A stretch of DNA of 64,000 bases from Allodiplogaster sudhausi (Eukaryota > Nematoda > Chromadorea > Rhabditida > Diplogasteridae), in contig CALZFC010000107.1 in NCBI GenBank assembly GCA_945643635.1, forward strand, positions 319,501 through 383,500. Reading direction: 5' to 3'. The translations under genes and the position numbers were made by a program. The notes beneath the pieces were generated by a model. The model was given only the letters and a program-made list of their open reading frames with translations, was not told where the DNA came from and did no database searches. Position 1 is the stretch's first letter. Every line of letters begins with the position of its first letter. Shown piece after piece: positions 45,562 through 56,625 of the stretch.

Positions 45562-48500
45562 CCATCCCTCTCTCTCTCCTTCCATCCCTCACTCTCTCCA
45601 TCTGTCTCTCTCTCTCTCCTTCCATTCTTCTCTCTCTTCTTCCAGGCACTACTCCGCCGAGTGGCCGCTTGTCATTGTTTGTCCCTCGTCAGTAAAGGCA
45701 GCTTGGCGAGGGGTTTGTTCTTAGGCTCATATTCGAATTAATTTTATTAATTTAGCAACTCGAGCGTTTCCTCCCGGCAGTTGATGAGATTTCACTGATC
45801 GAGAAGAACTCCGACGCTCTGCCAGCCTCCAGGTCTTCCAAAGTCGTCATCATTATGAGTTACGAGCAGATGGCTAATCGGTTGGTTCTTCCTCAATCAC
45901 TTCAGGATTTGTGTCCAATATTTAATTTTTCGAACTAGCGTGCCTTCGGCACGCTACGGGCCTTCGGCCCGGTCAATGACCACCGGGGCTACCGGGGGGT
46001 ACAAATTGTTGTTCCGGTGGTCATTTCCCGATTTAAGAAAAAAAAAATTCATTCGATTGTTCTGGCCGATTCATTTTCTTTTCTCTAGCAAATAAAAAAA
46101 AACCCAAAAAAGAAATCGGACGCCAGCGAGCATCCGGATGAATGCGTGCATCCAAGGGCGCACCCAAGCGGCTACCTCAAACTTGGGTAATTAAACCGAG
46201 TGAGTGAAAAAAGCCGAGGGTAGTCAATTGTTGGAGCAATCTATATCTGTCGCATTTTTGACTACGCACCGGCTCGCTCGCTGGGTGCGAGGCAGCATAG
46301 AGAGGGGAGAGAGTGCAGACGGCTAGAGAGCAGCCGCCTGCCCCAAAGCTCTCCTAGGCCAATTAAACAGCCATCCAAACCATTCAGCGACCCTTTATAA
46401 GCTTAAGATGAATTCTAATGACAATGCAATGTGTGAGAAAGTTGTTCGTCTTTACGAGACGGTTCTTTCAAACCATAATTTGATGACATGGCTTATCTAC
46501 CCTCGGAGATATCGCGGTATTTCGGAAACCGGCTCCTTTAAGTTACTTATCGAATGTTTTAAATAACGAAAAAGACACCAAAAATACTTCTCATCTTGGT
46601 GATTCCATATATCAAATCCGTTTCTCGATAGCAAGTCCAGTATTCGGTCAGCGATTCTCCAAAGGTCGCTCCTAACATTAAAATTTTCCCCTTTAATCGA
46701 TCATAGCTTGAATACCCGTAATAATTGGGAGATGAGACCCACATAGAAAGATGCGCAATGAAAAACTGCATCTAAAAAGTGGAATAATCAACCGGCGGGC
46801 CGGGCCGATTTCGAGAAAAGGGGCAACTACAGGCGAAAAAGTGCCCAAAAACTAATTTTCATTCCCACCGATCTACCAATCGATATATCGATTTGAGCTT
46901 GGTGGCTCCTAACTAAACATCAAATGGGCAATTTAGAACTATTTTTGTTATTTTTGTAGGTGCCCTAGAAAAAGAGATATTCCACCTCAAAGTTTCCCGA
47001 GTCGGCCCCTTGTTAGACGCCGGCGCCCCAAATCTTCTGAAAAGCACCTAGGAAGGTAGCCAAGACTTCAACGATTCGAACAAGACCTCCCTTGCAATCA
47101 TAGGCCTTTTCTACTGCCCACAGGAAGCAAAAACATTTGAGCGGTAAATAAATTACATACGTTGTTTAATCTATAGAGAGATAAACTTTGTGGTTTTTTT
47201 TTACGAAACATTTTACTTTGATGATCTCCATCTTCATTAACCGATTTACCTTTTTTGTTTCACTAATTTGACTTTTTTTGCCACAAAATAATTTCTGTCT
47301 TTAAATTTACTGTTTTTTTTTTGCTACAAAATATTTTCGGTCATTAAAATTTTTTGCCACAAAATATTTTCTGTCGAAAATTTACCTTCTTTTGCCACAA
47401 ATTGCTGCTTGTTCCTAATTAAATGTTCTTCTGCCATAATCTCTACCACAAGTAGTCGAATTCAAACTTTATTGACTTCTGGAAAAAATAAGCCTTGGAA
47501 GACCTCGAAATCGCATTCTTGAAGGAACGCGTGAAGGTGGCATGGCCTGAATTGCCATGGCAAAGTGGTGGCGATGCTGTCGGAAGGAACGCTCTTCTCT
47601 TCTTCAGATTCATGCGCATTGTACACTGCACTTTCGACTGTGAAGGATTTGAAGGCCGTTCTTGCGAAGGGGGAGAACCGTTGGAAGATGTTGTTGGGAG
47701 GCAGAGGCCCATCCCGCTCGCCTTCATCGTACTGAATAGCAGGAGTAGCACTGCTTCGAGAATGGGTCTCTCCGCATAAAGCACATTTTCTCATGCATCC
47801 CCGTGCATTCTTCGAAGATGGCTAACGGCGACCGAGTGTACTAGTCGCATTTCAGTGTGTCCTCGACTTGTAGGAGAAGCTCCTCCATAGAAGAAACCTC
47901 TCTGGTGCTGAGGTCTGCCGTCTGGATGGCTTATTTTTCCAGAATGTAATAAGTTTGAATTCTACTACATGCTTGTGGTAGAGATTATGGCAGAAAAACA
48001 TTAAATTTGGAACAAACTGCAATTTGTGGCAAAAAGAAGAAAAATTTGTGACAGAAAATATTTTTTGGCAAAAAAAGTAAATTTAAGGACAAAATATTTT
48101 GTGGCAAAAAAAAGTAAATTAGTGACACGAAATTTTGTGGCAAAAAAAGTTAAATATTGGCACAAAAACGTGCTCGCCTTCATTAACAGTTCCCCCTTCG
48201 TCCTTAGTTACTCTAACATATTTGTCTTTTCTTCATTCACCGATTTTATAGGAAGGAAGAGTTGTTGCGCAATGCCTTCTCAGTATTCATCTTCGATGAA
48301 AGCCATTATTTGAAGGACGGAAAGACGAAGAGAACTCAGGCCGCGACTGCTTTGGCGGTAAGGAGAAAAAGAGTGAGATGGTCGTAAATTCAATTTTTAT
48401 TTTAAAGAGAATTGTTTGAAGGCTTTATATCGTATATAATTTATTTCTGATCATTTATATCTATATTTTCTATTAATATCACTGCCTAAACAAGTAAAGT

Positions 48501-48574
48501 ACACGGGTTGGCAACTCTTAAAAAAAAGCTGAGGGGTGTCGCAATGCGACAACCCTTTTATTCCGTAAGATAGC

Positions 48575-48615
<41 letters not shown>

Positions 48616-49193
48616 CAGGGGAGAGAGAGAGAGAGCAGAGAGAGAGCAGGGGAGAGAGAGAGACGAGAGAGCTAGAAACGCAGATGTGCCCTTGATTTCA
48701 GAAGAAGGCACGCAGGGTGATCCTTCTGTCAGGAACCCCCGCTCTATCTCGACCAGCTGAGCTTTTCTCCCAAATCCGTGTAATCAATGACCGGCTCTTC
48801 CCGAACTTCCACAACTTTGCTGTACGATATTGCGATGGGAGAGAAGGGAGATTTGGCTTCGAGGTTTGTTGGGATAGAATGGAACGAAAATAGAGAGAGA
48901 GAGGAGAGAGGGGGGGAAGAGAGAGAGAGAGAGAATGGAACGAAGAGTGCTGCCAAAGAGAGGAGAGGTTCGGGAGAAAGAACAATGAATTCTGGTTCGT
49001 TGCAGTCCAAAGGATGCACGAACAGCGCAGAGCTATCAGCGATTCTCGCGAAGAGAGTTCTCATTCGCAGACTCAAGGCAGATGTCCTCAGTGATCTCCC
49101 TGAAAAGCGGAGAGAGGTTCATCTCTGATTTTTTCCCACTTTTTCTGTTCTCCTCCACTGTCTCTCTTTCTCTCGCTCCCTCCCCCACGTTCC

Positions 49194-49238
<45 letters not shown>

Positions 49239-51474
49239 GCTTAAATTGCCATTCGACTTGTCGTCGTTTCCTTGTGGACTCCTGTTGTTTTGATCGTGTA
49301 CCTGCCACCGGAAGCGATAGTTGAAAGAGTGGATGCATTCAAAGAGGCTCAGCGGCAGTTGCAAGGGAAATCCAGTTTTGTCAGTTCTTTATCCTTACTT
49401 CTGCCTTCCTTGCCTGGATTTGTTTTACCTCTTCTTGCTTCTATTGTTCCAAAGTTTCTCATTGGAGGATGCCAGTGACCAAAAAATGATGGAATTTTAC
49501 ACGATGACTGGGAATACAAAGGTTAGCTGAGAGAAGAAGGAAGAGAGTGAGAAGTGATTGATTGTGCGTGCAGGCCTATGCCGTGTGCCACCACGTCGTC
49601 AACAACTTCTTCTATCCCGATGCTCCTCGCCGGAAAGTGCTGATCTTTGCGCACCACCAAGTCGTTCTGGATATCATTTGCTCAGAGGTTCCAATCACTT
49701 TTTTCGTCTGACTTCAATCCTTTGTTTAGACTTTCCTAAAAGTGTAAGTAGTATAAATTGTAGCTGAGCAAGAGTTCGATCAAATACATTCGCATTGATG
49801 GAGCGACTCCAGCACCGAAGAGGGGCCCTCTTTGTGACGACTTTCAGGTTATTATTATTTTTTGTTTACTTCCATGTTCTTCTGATCAAACTCCTCTCGC
49901 ACTCTCTGTCATTGTTGTCAAGTTCTCTCTTTTTTGAGGAGAACGCGGAGGTGCAAGCTGCGGTTCTCTCCGTCACGGCAGCCGGCCAAGGCATTACTCT
50001 CACTGCCGCCTCCGTTGTTGTATTCGCCGAGTTGTATTGGATTCCGGGCATTCTCCTGCAGGTTTCTCTTCCCTCTCTGCCTCTCACTCACTCTCCTTCT
50101 CTTCCCTCTCTGCCTCTCACTCACTCTCCTTCTCTTCCCTCTCTGCCTCTCACTCACTCTCCTTCTCTTCCCTCTCTGCCTCTCACTCACTCTCCTTCTC
50201 TTCGCTCTCTGCCTCTCACTCACTCTCCTTCTCTTCCCTCTCTGCCTCTCACTCACTCTCCTTCTCTTCGCTCTCTGCCTCTCACTCACTCTCCTTCTCT
50301 TCGCTCTCTGCCTCTCACTCACTCTCCTTCTCTTCCCTCTCTGCCTCTCACTCACTCTCCTTCTCTTCCCTCTCTGCCTCTCACTCACTCTCCTTCTCTT
50401 CCCTCTCTGCCTCTCACTCACTCTCCTTCTCTTCCCTCTCTGCCTCTCACTCACTCTCCTTCTCTTCGCTCTCTGCCTCTCACTCACTCTCCTTCTCTTC
50501 GCTCTCTGCCTCTCACTCACTCTCCTTCTCTTCCCTCTCTGCCTCTCACTCACTCTCCTTCTCTTCCCTCTCTGCCTCTCACTCACTCTCCTTCTCTTCC
50601 CTCTCTGCCTCTCACTCACTCTCCTTCTCTTCCCTCTCTGCCTCTCACTCACTCTCCTTCTCTTCCCTCTCTGCCTCTCACTCACTCTCCTTCTCTTCGC
50701 TCTCTGCCTCTCACTCACTCTCCTTCTCTTCGCTCTCTGCCTCTCACTCACTCTCCTTCTCTTCCCTCTCTGCCTCTCACTCACTCTCCTTCTCTTCCCT
50801 CTCTGCCTCTCACTCACTCTCCTTCTCTTCCCTCTCTGCCTCTCACTCACTCTCCTTCTCTTCCCTCTCTGCCTCTCACTCACTCTCCTTCTCTTCCCTC
50901 TCTGCCTCTCACTCACTCTCCTTCTCTTCGCTCTCTGCCTCTCACTCACTCTCCTTCTCTTCGCTCTCTGCCTCTCACTCACTCTCCTTCTCTTCCCTCT
51001 CTGCCTCTCACTCACTCTCCTTCTCTTCCCTCTCTGCCTCTCACTCACTCTCCTTCTCTTCCCTCTCTGCCTCTCACTCACTCTCCTTCTCTTCCCTCTC
51101 TGCCTCTCACTCACTCTCCTTCTCTTCCCTCTCTGCCTCTCACTTACTCTTCTTCTCTTCCTTCTCTGCCACTCACTCACTCTCCTTCTTTACCCTCTCA
51201 GCCTTTCACTCTCAGGCAGAAGACCGTGCTCACCGGGTGGGCCAGAAGGACTCTGTCTTCGTGCAGTACATGCTGGCTCGTAACTCGGTGGACGATATCA
51301 TCTGGCCGATGGTGCAGGCCAAGCTGGATGTTCGTTTCATTGAATATCATCTGTTATTTAACTCCAATTTTTGTGTAATTCTCAGGTACTCGGCCAAGTG
51401 AATCTGTCGAATGATCGTCTCTCCACCTCCTCCACTTCTCTTAATTCCAAGAAACGTCGTCTCAACAACGAGTG
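44075..51474 (+). CDS. smarcal1: SMARCAL1-type annealing helicase (HARP + SNF2)
   Basis: DNA-dependent ATPase that reanneals RPA-coated DNA at stalled forks. The N-terminus [20 protein letters not shown] plus [14 protein letters not shown] resembles the RPA-binding helix. HARP domain: [13 protein letters not shown] and [20 protein letters not shown] (44540-44815). SNF2 motifs: [20 protein letters not shown] (about 45440); Ia, [33 protein letters not shown] (about 48280); [23 protein letters not shown] (48713); [20 protein letters not shown] (49050); [17 protein letters not shown] (49640); [21 protein letters not shown] (49975); [22 protein letters not shown] (51216). It ends with [11 protein letters not shown], a basic possible nuclear signal, at TGA 51474. 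No zinc finger or HNH, so SMARCAL1 rather than ZRANB3. Introns 45882-48251 (inserted repeats) and 50062-51213 (minisatellite) are far longer than the others. Confidence 0.92.
45936..46030. repeat. Cluster of perfect GC-rich hairpins
   Basis: tagcgtgccttcggcacgcta (45936-45956) is a 9-bp stem with a TTC loop. The adjoining cgggccttcggcccg (45957-45971) is a 6-bp stem with the same loop. aatgaccaccgg (45975) pairs with ccggtggtcatt (about 46013). Hairpins of this kind are found at ends of some mobile elements (for example Helitron 3' ends), but no complete element end was proven here. Confidence 0.7.
47205..48170. mobile_element. Foldback element with about 240-290-bp arms
   Basis: The left arm (about 47205-47494) and right arm (47928-48170) are reverse complements with small indels. 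Shared inner sequence includes tggtagagattatggcagaa and repeated ttgccacaaaatattt units. The 433-bp centre contains a minus-strand open frame (47462-47794, 110 codons) starting [15 protein letters not shown], and a plus-strand frame of 94 codons. Neither is a transposase I recognise. The element sits within the SMARCAL1 intron. Confidence 0.75.
48565..48680. repeat. GA repeat in a SMARCAL1 intron
   Basis: (GA)n with AGCAGGGGAGA variants between SMARCAL1 exons ending 48357 and starting about 48700. Confidence 0.9.
50062..51213 (+). repeat. 33-bp minisatellite forming a SMARCAL1 intron
   Basis: About 34 tandem copies of a 33-bp unit: ctctccttctcttccctctc followed by tgcctctcactca. The array starts right after the donor of the motif-V exon (50061) and ends just before the acceptor of the motif-VI exon (51214). 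Two unit types differ by one base (ttccct or ttcgct). Their order settles into a repeated seven-unit pattern of two 'g' units then five 'c' units (231 bp). Because 33 is divisible by 3, several frames stay open across the array; these are not proteins. Confidence 0.95.
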
Positions 51475-51666
51475 AATTCTCCTTTCCCGATCTCATTTGT
51501 TGCTATGATAATGGGCGGGTCATTCCAATTTTTTGCTGAGGGATGGTAATTCTGTTCATTATCTCCTTGACACTGCGTTTATACGTGATATGTCCTTTTG
51601 AATGAAGAAAACAACAATTTCAACAAAGTCTTGAAGAACCAATGAATCGAACTGGACAAGTTTCCC

Positions 51667-52836
51667 CTAGTACATCGTTTCATGATTCGAGTTGCGCGGC
51701 TTCTTTATCTTCTCCAGATTCTTCGTGATCACGTCATGGAGCATCGCGAAGTGATTGCGCAGTTCAGTCAGCACAATTCGAATCTGGAAAAGAGAAGGGG
51801 GCGCTGGTAGAGAGTGTAGGAAGGGGGAAGGGGGCTCTAACATTGATGAACTGCTTCTCGTCCATGTCAAGAATGGCGCGGCGGTAGTCCATAACAGCCG
51901 GGTACTTGGCAACTTTGGTGAGGAGCTTGGCCCGGGAGACGAAATATCGAGAGAGATCATCCATATACGAGGCTGCCTCGCTCTCCACTGTACGCACCTG
52001 TATAATAGAAGGGTGGAGGAGACGGCCACAACCACGCGAGTTCCACAAATAACCTCGCTCAGAGTTTCTTCCTGAATTCCAACGCCGAAATTGTTGCCGT
52101 CTTCGATTCGAGGGATGAGCAGAGTTATCCACATCTTCACCTTTAATTACGATACTCATTTGATAGAGGGACCAATTAGACATTGAGTGGAATGACGAAT
52201 CAGTCTTGACCCATCTCGTCACTTCTCTCATTATCTTACCGTGTTGACATTCTCGAGAGCAGTTCTGATGAGCGGTCGCATCTCCTGCATCATTTCCCCC
52301 AGCCGGATATTCGGAGGGACAACGCCAGCAAAGCCGTTGCTCTTCACTGAAATGACCACACACGTCAACTTCATTCCAAAGCAACAGTCATCTCACCTGC
52401 ACTTGAAGAGATCTTCTGTCGTTTAGACGACGGTTCCCCCAGCTCGCTGCCATTCTACAGTGCTACTTTCATCCAAAATAACAAAAGGAATAGAATACTT
52501 CGGGAGAATTGTCGAGAGCAATGCCCAAGTCCTCAGAAGGCAGAATATCCGGAAGTCTCTTCAAAGAGTATCTGAAAGAGGAAAAGAAAAGCGAGCTAAC
52601 GCGAGTATTTCCCCCACTAACTTCTCGCTGGTCAGCATTCCATCGAACTCCTTCACCCTCTGCGGGAACGTCACCAGGACAAGTTCCTCCGCCTCGGCCG
52701 ATAACTTCTGGCGGAACTCCGCTAACTGCAAACAGCGATTGTTACATCATTCTCACTCATTGTAGTGCTCTCAGAACTCTTAATTCACGAACCTTATCTT
52801 CCTTCATGGCCGTCGAGCCAGACTTCATCGACATTC
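51667..52836 (-). CDS. psme3: Proteasome activator PA28 gamma (PSME3/REG gamma)
   Basis: 11S activator that forms a heptameric ring on the 20S proteasome in the nucleus and stimulates ubiquitin-independent proteolysis. Start MSMKSGSTAMKEDK at 52836. Following exons have LSAEAEELVLVTFPQRVKEF (about 52640-52720), LKRLPDILPSEDLGIA, the basic SSKRQKISSS linker (nuclear signal-like), and NIRLGEMMQEMRPLIRTALE. The activation-loop region is KMWITLLIPRIEDGNNFGVG (about 52100). Then ESEAASYMDDLSRYFVSRAK, YPAVMDYRRAILDMDEKQF and the C-terminal LHDVITKNLEKIKKPR with final ...ETMY. The terminal Tyr fits docking into proteasome alpha pockets. Six or seven exons, intact frame. The 3' end faces SMARCAL1 with a 192-bp gap. 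Confidence 0.93.
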
Positions 52837-53237
52837 TACGACACTTTCAAGATACAATCGCCCCCTTTGCGGAACATGTCAAAGTAAATAAATAAAAATA
52901 TGGGTAAGTTGACAATGCCACAATTTTTGACAACAAAAGGCAGGATGGCGAGCACAATTTTATTCATTCATGGAAATGGAACGGATCCTGGTGGACACTC
53001 TCTGATATAAACGATGTCAATATTACGCTAAAACTACAGCACGTAAGAGGTAGAGAGTATAAGTAAGCATAGTATGAATATCATTAGGCTACCAATTAAG
53101 TAGTCCAAGACTAAAACAAGGTACACCATTAATTTAACACATATCATTAATTTAACAAGTGTAACTAATTCCGAGCATCGAATGCAATAAAGAAATAAAA
53201 TTATTTACAAATCGGCTAACCCATATAGCCCGTCATG
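52837..53237. other. Spacer between MITD1 and PSME3
   Basis: 401 bp between the MITD1 stop and the PSME3 start on the same strand. No exon seen. The spacing would allow an operon or separate promoters. Confidence 0.5.
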
Positions 53238-54475
53238 CTATTTCGTCTTAAAAAGTTCAATATTGGTTTCTTTACAGGGACGGAGATTGAGATCAAAGGC
53301 ACCGATAGAATATTTGGAAGGAGAGGGTTTGAAGTAGTCGAGACCTCTTCCACATTTGGCAACCCAGCCGTTGTCGAATCGAATCTCCCGATCATGCATG
53401 TTCTTGCTCAAGCGAAACAGTTTAAAAGAGACAAAAACAATCTAATTTTATGACATACGATAAATACGATTGTCAAAGTATTTCGCATCCGAACACGTCT
53501 TTATGTACTTTTTCTAGTTCACCCGTGCTCAGAATGAATATAGGAATGCCCCAATGTTATAAAGATGGCAATTCCTAGATTTAAAATAAAACGTGAAATA
53601 CCTGTAAAATACTTGGAATGAGATGCTTCGCTTGGCCAGACTTTCCTTCAGCCCCTTGAAGTTTTCGTCGTTACTTCTCGCATCCTCGCTGGTGGAGAGT
53701 ACAATCTTCTTGACAGTGGGAGCAGAGCCAACAAGGAACTCACAAAAGCGCACAAAATTGCACACCTCAAACACACGATTCCACTCAAATAATTAGAGAG
53801 AAAGTAAACCTGGTGATGCACGATTATGAATGCATCTTGCACATGCACAGAAGTGAGCCTCTTATCCACCACCTTCGAGAAGACCGCCTCATATCCATGG
53901 CCGACCGAACCCTCGAGGATTCGCCTGGTCTCCATGTATTCCACCTACGTAAAGCACAATCCAATCACCCTCTAAACGAACGAATACTGATAAAACGGAA
54001 GACATACATTAATGGATTGATTTTTCATTCCGCATTTCAGCTTGTGCACTCTCATCATGTAACTGTCCAGTTGTTCCTTCAACCCACTTCGACGAGAGTC
54101 ATCTTCGGCCATGAGCCTAAACACATTTCATTTAAGTGTGACAAACAAATGAGAACAGGCAAACTAGCTATGATATGTAATACGGAAAAGGTCATGGCGA
54201 AAATACACTCCGTTCCGCTTTTTTTAATATCTCTCTTTCCTGCATTAAATATGACTTTGAATATGAATATTTTTCCTACATGAATTAACATCTAAGCAAT
54301 TCTAAAAGTGATAGGGCGGAAAGACGACGAGACCTACTACAAACTTGAGACCAGCGATGAGCTTCTCGATGCCGAGCATGTACTTCTCAACAGCGCGGGT
54401 CGCCTCGCCCTCTCGGTCGAGAGAGACCGCATCGGCGAGGAATGGACGAGCCGCGTGGATCAGAGCTTCGCTCAT
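53238..54475 (-). CDS. mitd1: MITD1-like MIT-domain protein
   Basis: ESCRT-III-binding protein that acts at the midbody in abscission. Start MSEALIHAARPFLADAV at 54475. The MIT helices read DREGEATRAVEKYMLGIEKL (54440-54350), MAEDDSRRSGLKEQLDSYMM (about 54100) and VEYMETRRILEGSVGHGYEA (about 53940). The C-terminal phospholipase-D-like membrane-binding domain has VVDKRLTSVHVQDAF, FVRFCEFLVGSAPTVKKIVL (53770-53710), MHDREIRFDNGWVAKCGRGL and YSIGAFDLNLRPCKETNIEL, ending FKTK at 53238. HDREIRF-NGW and GRGLDYF are the signature of the family; the catalytic HKD pair of true phospholipase D is absent, as is usual for MITD1. Intact frame over about six exons. Confidence 0.9.
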
Positions 54476-54745
54476 CAGGGTAGAACAGCCGATAGAAATT
54501 GGGGAACAATAATAGCGAGAACCTCGCAGACACAGATACTAGTTCAAAATGCAAACCGGAGCCGTGAAATAATATTATGTTTACGAATTAACGGTCCACA
54601 GAGTACAATATACATACGTACATAATAACGACTTGACGCTGGGCTGATACCCAAAGAGTAAGTCGCAAGTCTACAGTATGGAGGATTTTTGACGTCAGCA
54701 GCGGCTGCGTCAGAAGTTCTTCCGATCATGAGAGCCTTATGCTAC
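54476..54745. other. Upstream region of MITD1
   Basis: AT-rich; holds the divergent upstream sequence of MITD1 and of the uncharacterised plus-strand exons. No motif recognised. Confidence 0.4.
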
Positions 54746-54746
54746 C

Positions 54747-55800
54747 GTGGTAGATCATGAGGCAGCTCCACAGAAACATCTTGTATTCAGCGGACGGGAC
54801 AATGGATCATTAGATTCCATGAAGAATTCACTTCTGAACTCGAGCACCGGTTGCCATGGAGATAGCATCTGCGTGGTCCCCGGAGTATTCATGTCCAAAA
54901 AAAATGGATATTCTCCGATGTTTTCTAACCATCTCGTGCTTGTTATGTTCAGTTTCAACTTTCGAATATCTTGACGAGTTTATCCCGGTCACGAGGTTGG
55001 CAACTTGACCGATAAATTAAGGTAAAAGATAAAACGAATCGCTCTCAGTGATCGATGGAGCAGCTTCGTGGATGTTGTTCATTCACACTCTTCAGTCAAG
55101 ATGGAAGAATATGATTTGAGGAATGGCACGGCATTGCTGAATACGAGATTGTCGGAGTGGAAGGCGAGGACCCTTCCGAGTAGGTAGGCAGTGGACATTC
55201 AACCACTTCCACAGACCTGGCTCTCTTCAGCATTACTAATGTAGGGTTGTACTGGAATGATGTCAATGTGTCTGGGAACACATCGTCAGAGTGTGTTTAT
55301 GCAAGGGGGCAGCCAGTTGTCGCAGACGGGGAGTTAAGGATTGCGGGACGAGGTTAATCAAGAAGGCCACTTCAGCAGTGCATCTTGTAGTAAATACAAT
55401 TTCAGACTTCAGCGGCGAATGCTCTTGGATCGCTGGTTCAGACGTAGAATTTTCAATTAACCAAACAATGAAATGCTACTTGGCAACAGGAAGTAGTGAC
55501 TGCCTCGAAATGAGAGGAGTGGTCAGCCGTTTCTGGAATCAAGCTAAGTTCCCGACGGCACTCTGCTCCCCCTGCCGGCAGTGCCACATACCACAGATAA
55601 GGTAGGACTCAGAAGAAGCTTCAGCCATAACTTCGATATTATCTTAGCCTGATAGACGCAGAAAGTGACGGAACATGCATTGTTCCTCTCTCAACATCCA
55701 TCATGATCCAAGTGGAGGGAGGAAAGATTCTCGGATACGCCATAAGGTACTACCATTTATACGGTGATGCATTCAGAAGTACAGCTAACCGGTGAGTTCC
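54747..55800 (+). CDS. Unrecognised cysteine-containing protein, partial (tectonic-like?)
   Basis: Exon-like segments on the plus strand: about 54780-54890 (LLNSSTGCHGDSICVVPGVF), 55230-55345 (VNVSGNTSSECVYARGQPVV then ADGELRIAGRG), 55400-55560 (DVEFSINQTMKCYLATGSSD then C) and 55645-55750 (DGTCIVPLSTSIMIQVEGGK then ILGYAIR). N-glycosylation-type NXS/T sites and paired cysteines suggest an extracellular protein. The pattern V-x-F-x2-N-x-T-x2-C...C faintly recalls the tectonic (DUF1619) domain of ciliary transition-zone proteins, but I cannot confirm it. Start, stop and some splice sites are unresolved. Confidence 0.35.
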
Positions 55801-55934
55801 CATTACAGGATAAAGCATATGCGAATAGAGGATCACGATGGTCCTTTGCTTATCACAATGTCTATTCAATTCCAGCAGTACTCTTCACCATCTTTAGATG
55901 CAAGGTAAAGGAGATGAGAATGTCATCGTCTGAG

Positions 55935-55945
55935 GGCTCAGAGAA

Positions 55946-55983
<38 letters not shown>

Positions 55984-56055
55984 GGAGAGAAAGAGAGAGA
56001 GAGAGACAGAGAGACAGAGAGAGAAAGAGAGAGAGAGAGAGAAGACAGAGGATGG
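55935..56055. repeat. GA/GACA microsatellite
   Basis: (GA)n with ACAGACAGACAGG interruptions just past the NTH1 stop codon. A second GA block (56560-56630) lies in an NTH1 intron. Confidence 0.9.
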
Positions 56056-56073
56056 ATTAATGAGAATGGATGC

Positions 56074-56585
56074 CTAGGTTCTGGGAGAGTGGCGGTCGTT
56101 TCGCGTGTCCATCCGAGACGACTTGCTGGGAGGAGTTGGTGAGTGTGCCATTGGAAGAGGGGATCGGCTTCTGCTTCTTCCTTCTTCTTTTCTTCCTCGC
56201 ACTTTGCTGGAGGGACAAGTCTCGGCCAGTAGACACTGTCCACAGCAAGGCCGCACTGCACGGCAGACTTGCTGGCCAAAGCCCACCAGCAACTTGTTGA
56301 TGCGGCTCCACTCCTCTCTCAACGTATTTCTTTGTTTTCGCTTTTGTACTAATGTGATATAAATATATATTAAAAATAGGTACTGAGGGATGCGCCTCTG
56401 AAGTGAGAGTCGCGTCTGTTCGGGAGTGGAAGTCGTAACCCAGCCGAGTCTGTTGCAGATGCGATGGACGTGAGTGTCCACGGCGATTCCCAGAGTCTGT
56501 CCCCACGCAGACTGCATCACCTGAATGCATTCATGAGTGTGCGACATGAAAAGGGAGAGAGAGAGAGATGAGAGAGAGAGAGAGG

Positions 56586-56625
<40 letters not shown>

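Larger units (their letters stand above)
45882..48251 (+). other. Expanded SMARCAL1 intron carrying inserted repeats
   Basis: The intron between the exon ending [10 protein letters not shown] and the exon starting [12 protein letters not shown] is 2.37 kb, against 40-300 bp for most other introns of the gene. It holds GC-rich hairpins (45936-46030), a segment sharing sequence with the receptor-intron element (about 46170), a 52-codon open frame (46408-46566) of unknown meaning, and a foldback element (47205-48170). Confidence 0.75.

Noticed and set aside
46408..46566. 52-codon frame starting [13 protein letters not shown] in the SMARCAL1 intron
   Set aside because: Too short, with no family or context support. 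Possibly part of an inserted element.
47462..47794. 110-codon frame in the foldback element as a host gene
   Set aside because: Runs into the inverted-repeat arm and has no recognisable domain beyond one C-x2-C; kept only as an observation.
49795..51401. Four overlapping frames of 420 to 527 codons on both strands
   Set aside because: A 33-bp repeat without stops keeps several frames open. Conserved SMARCAL1 motifs V and VI lie on either side and are spliced together.
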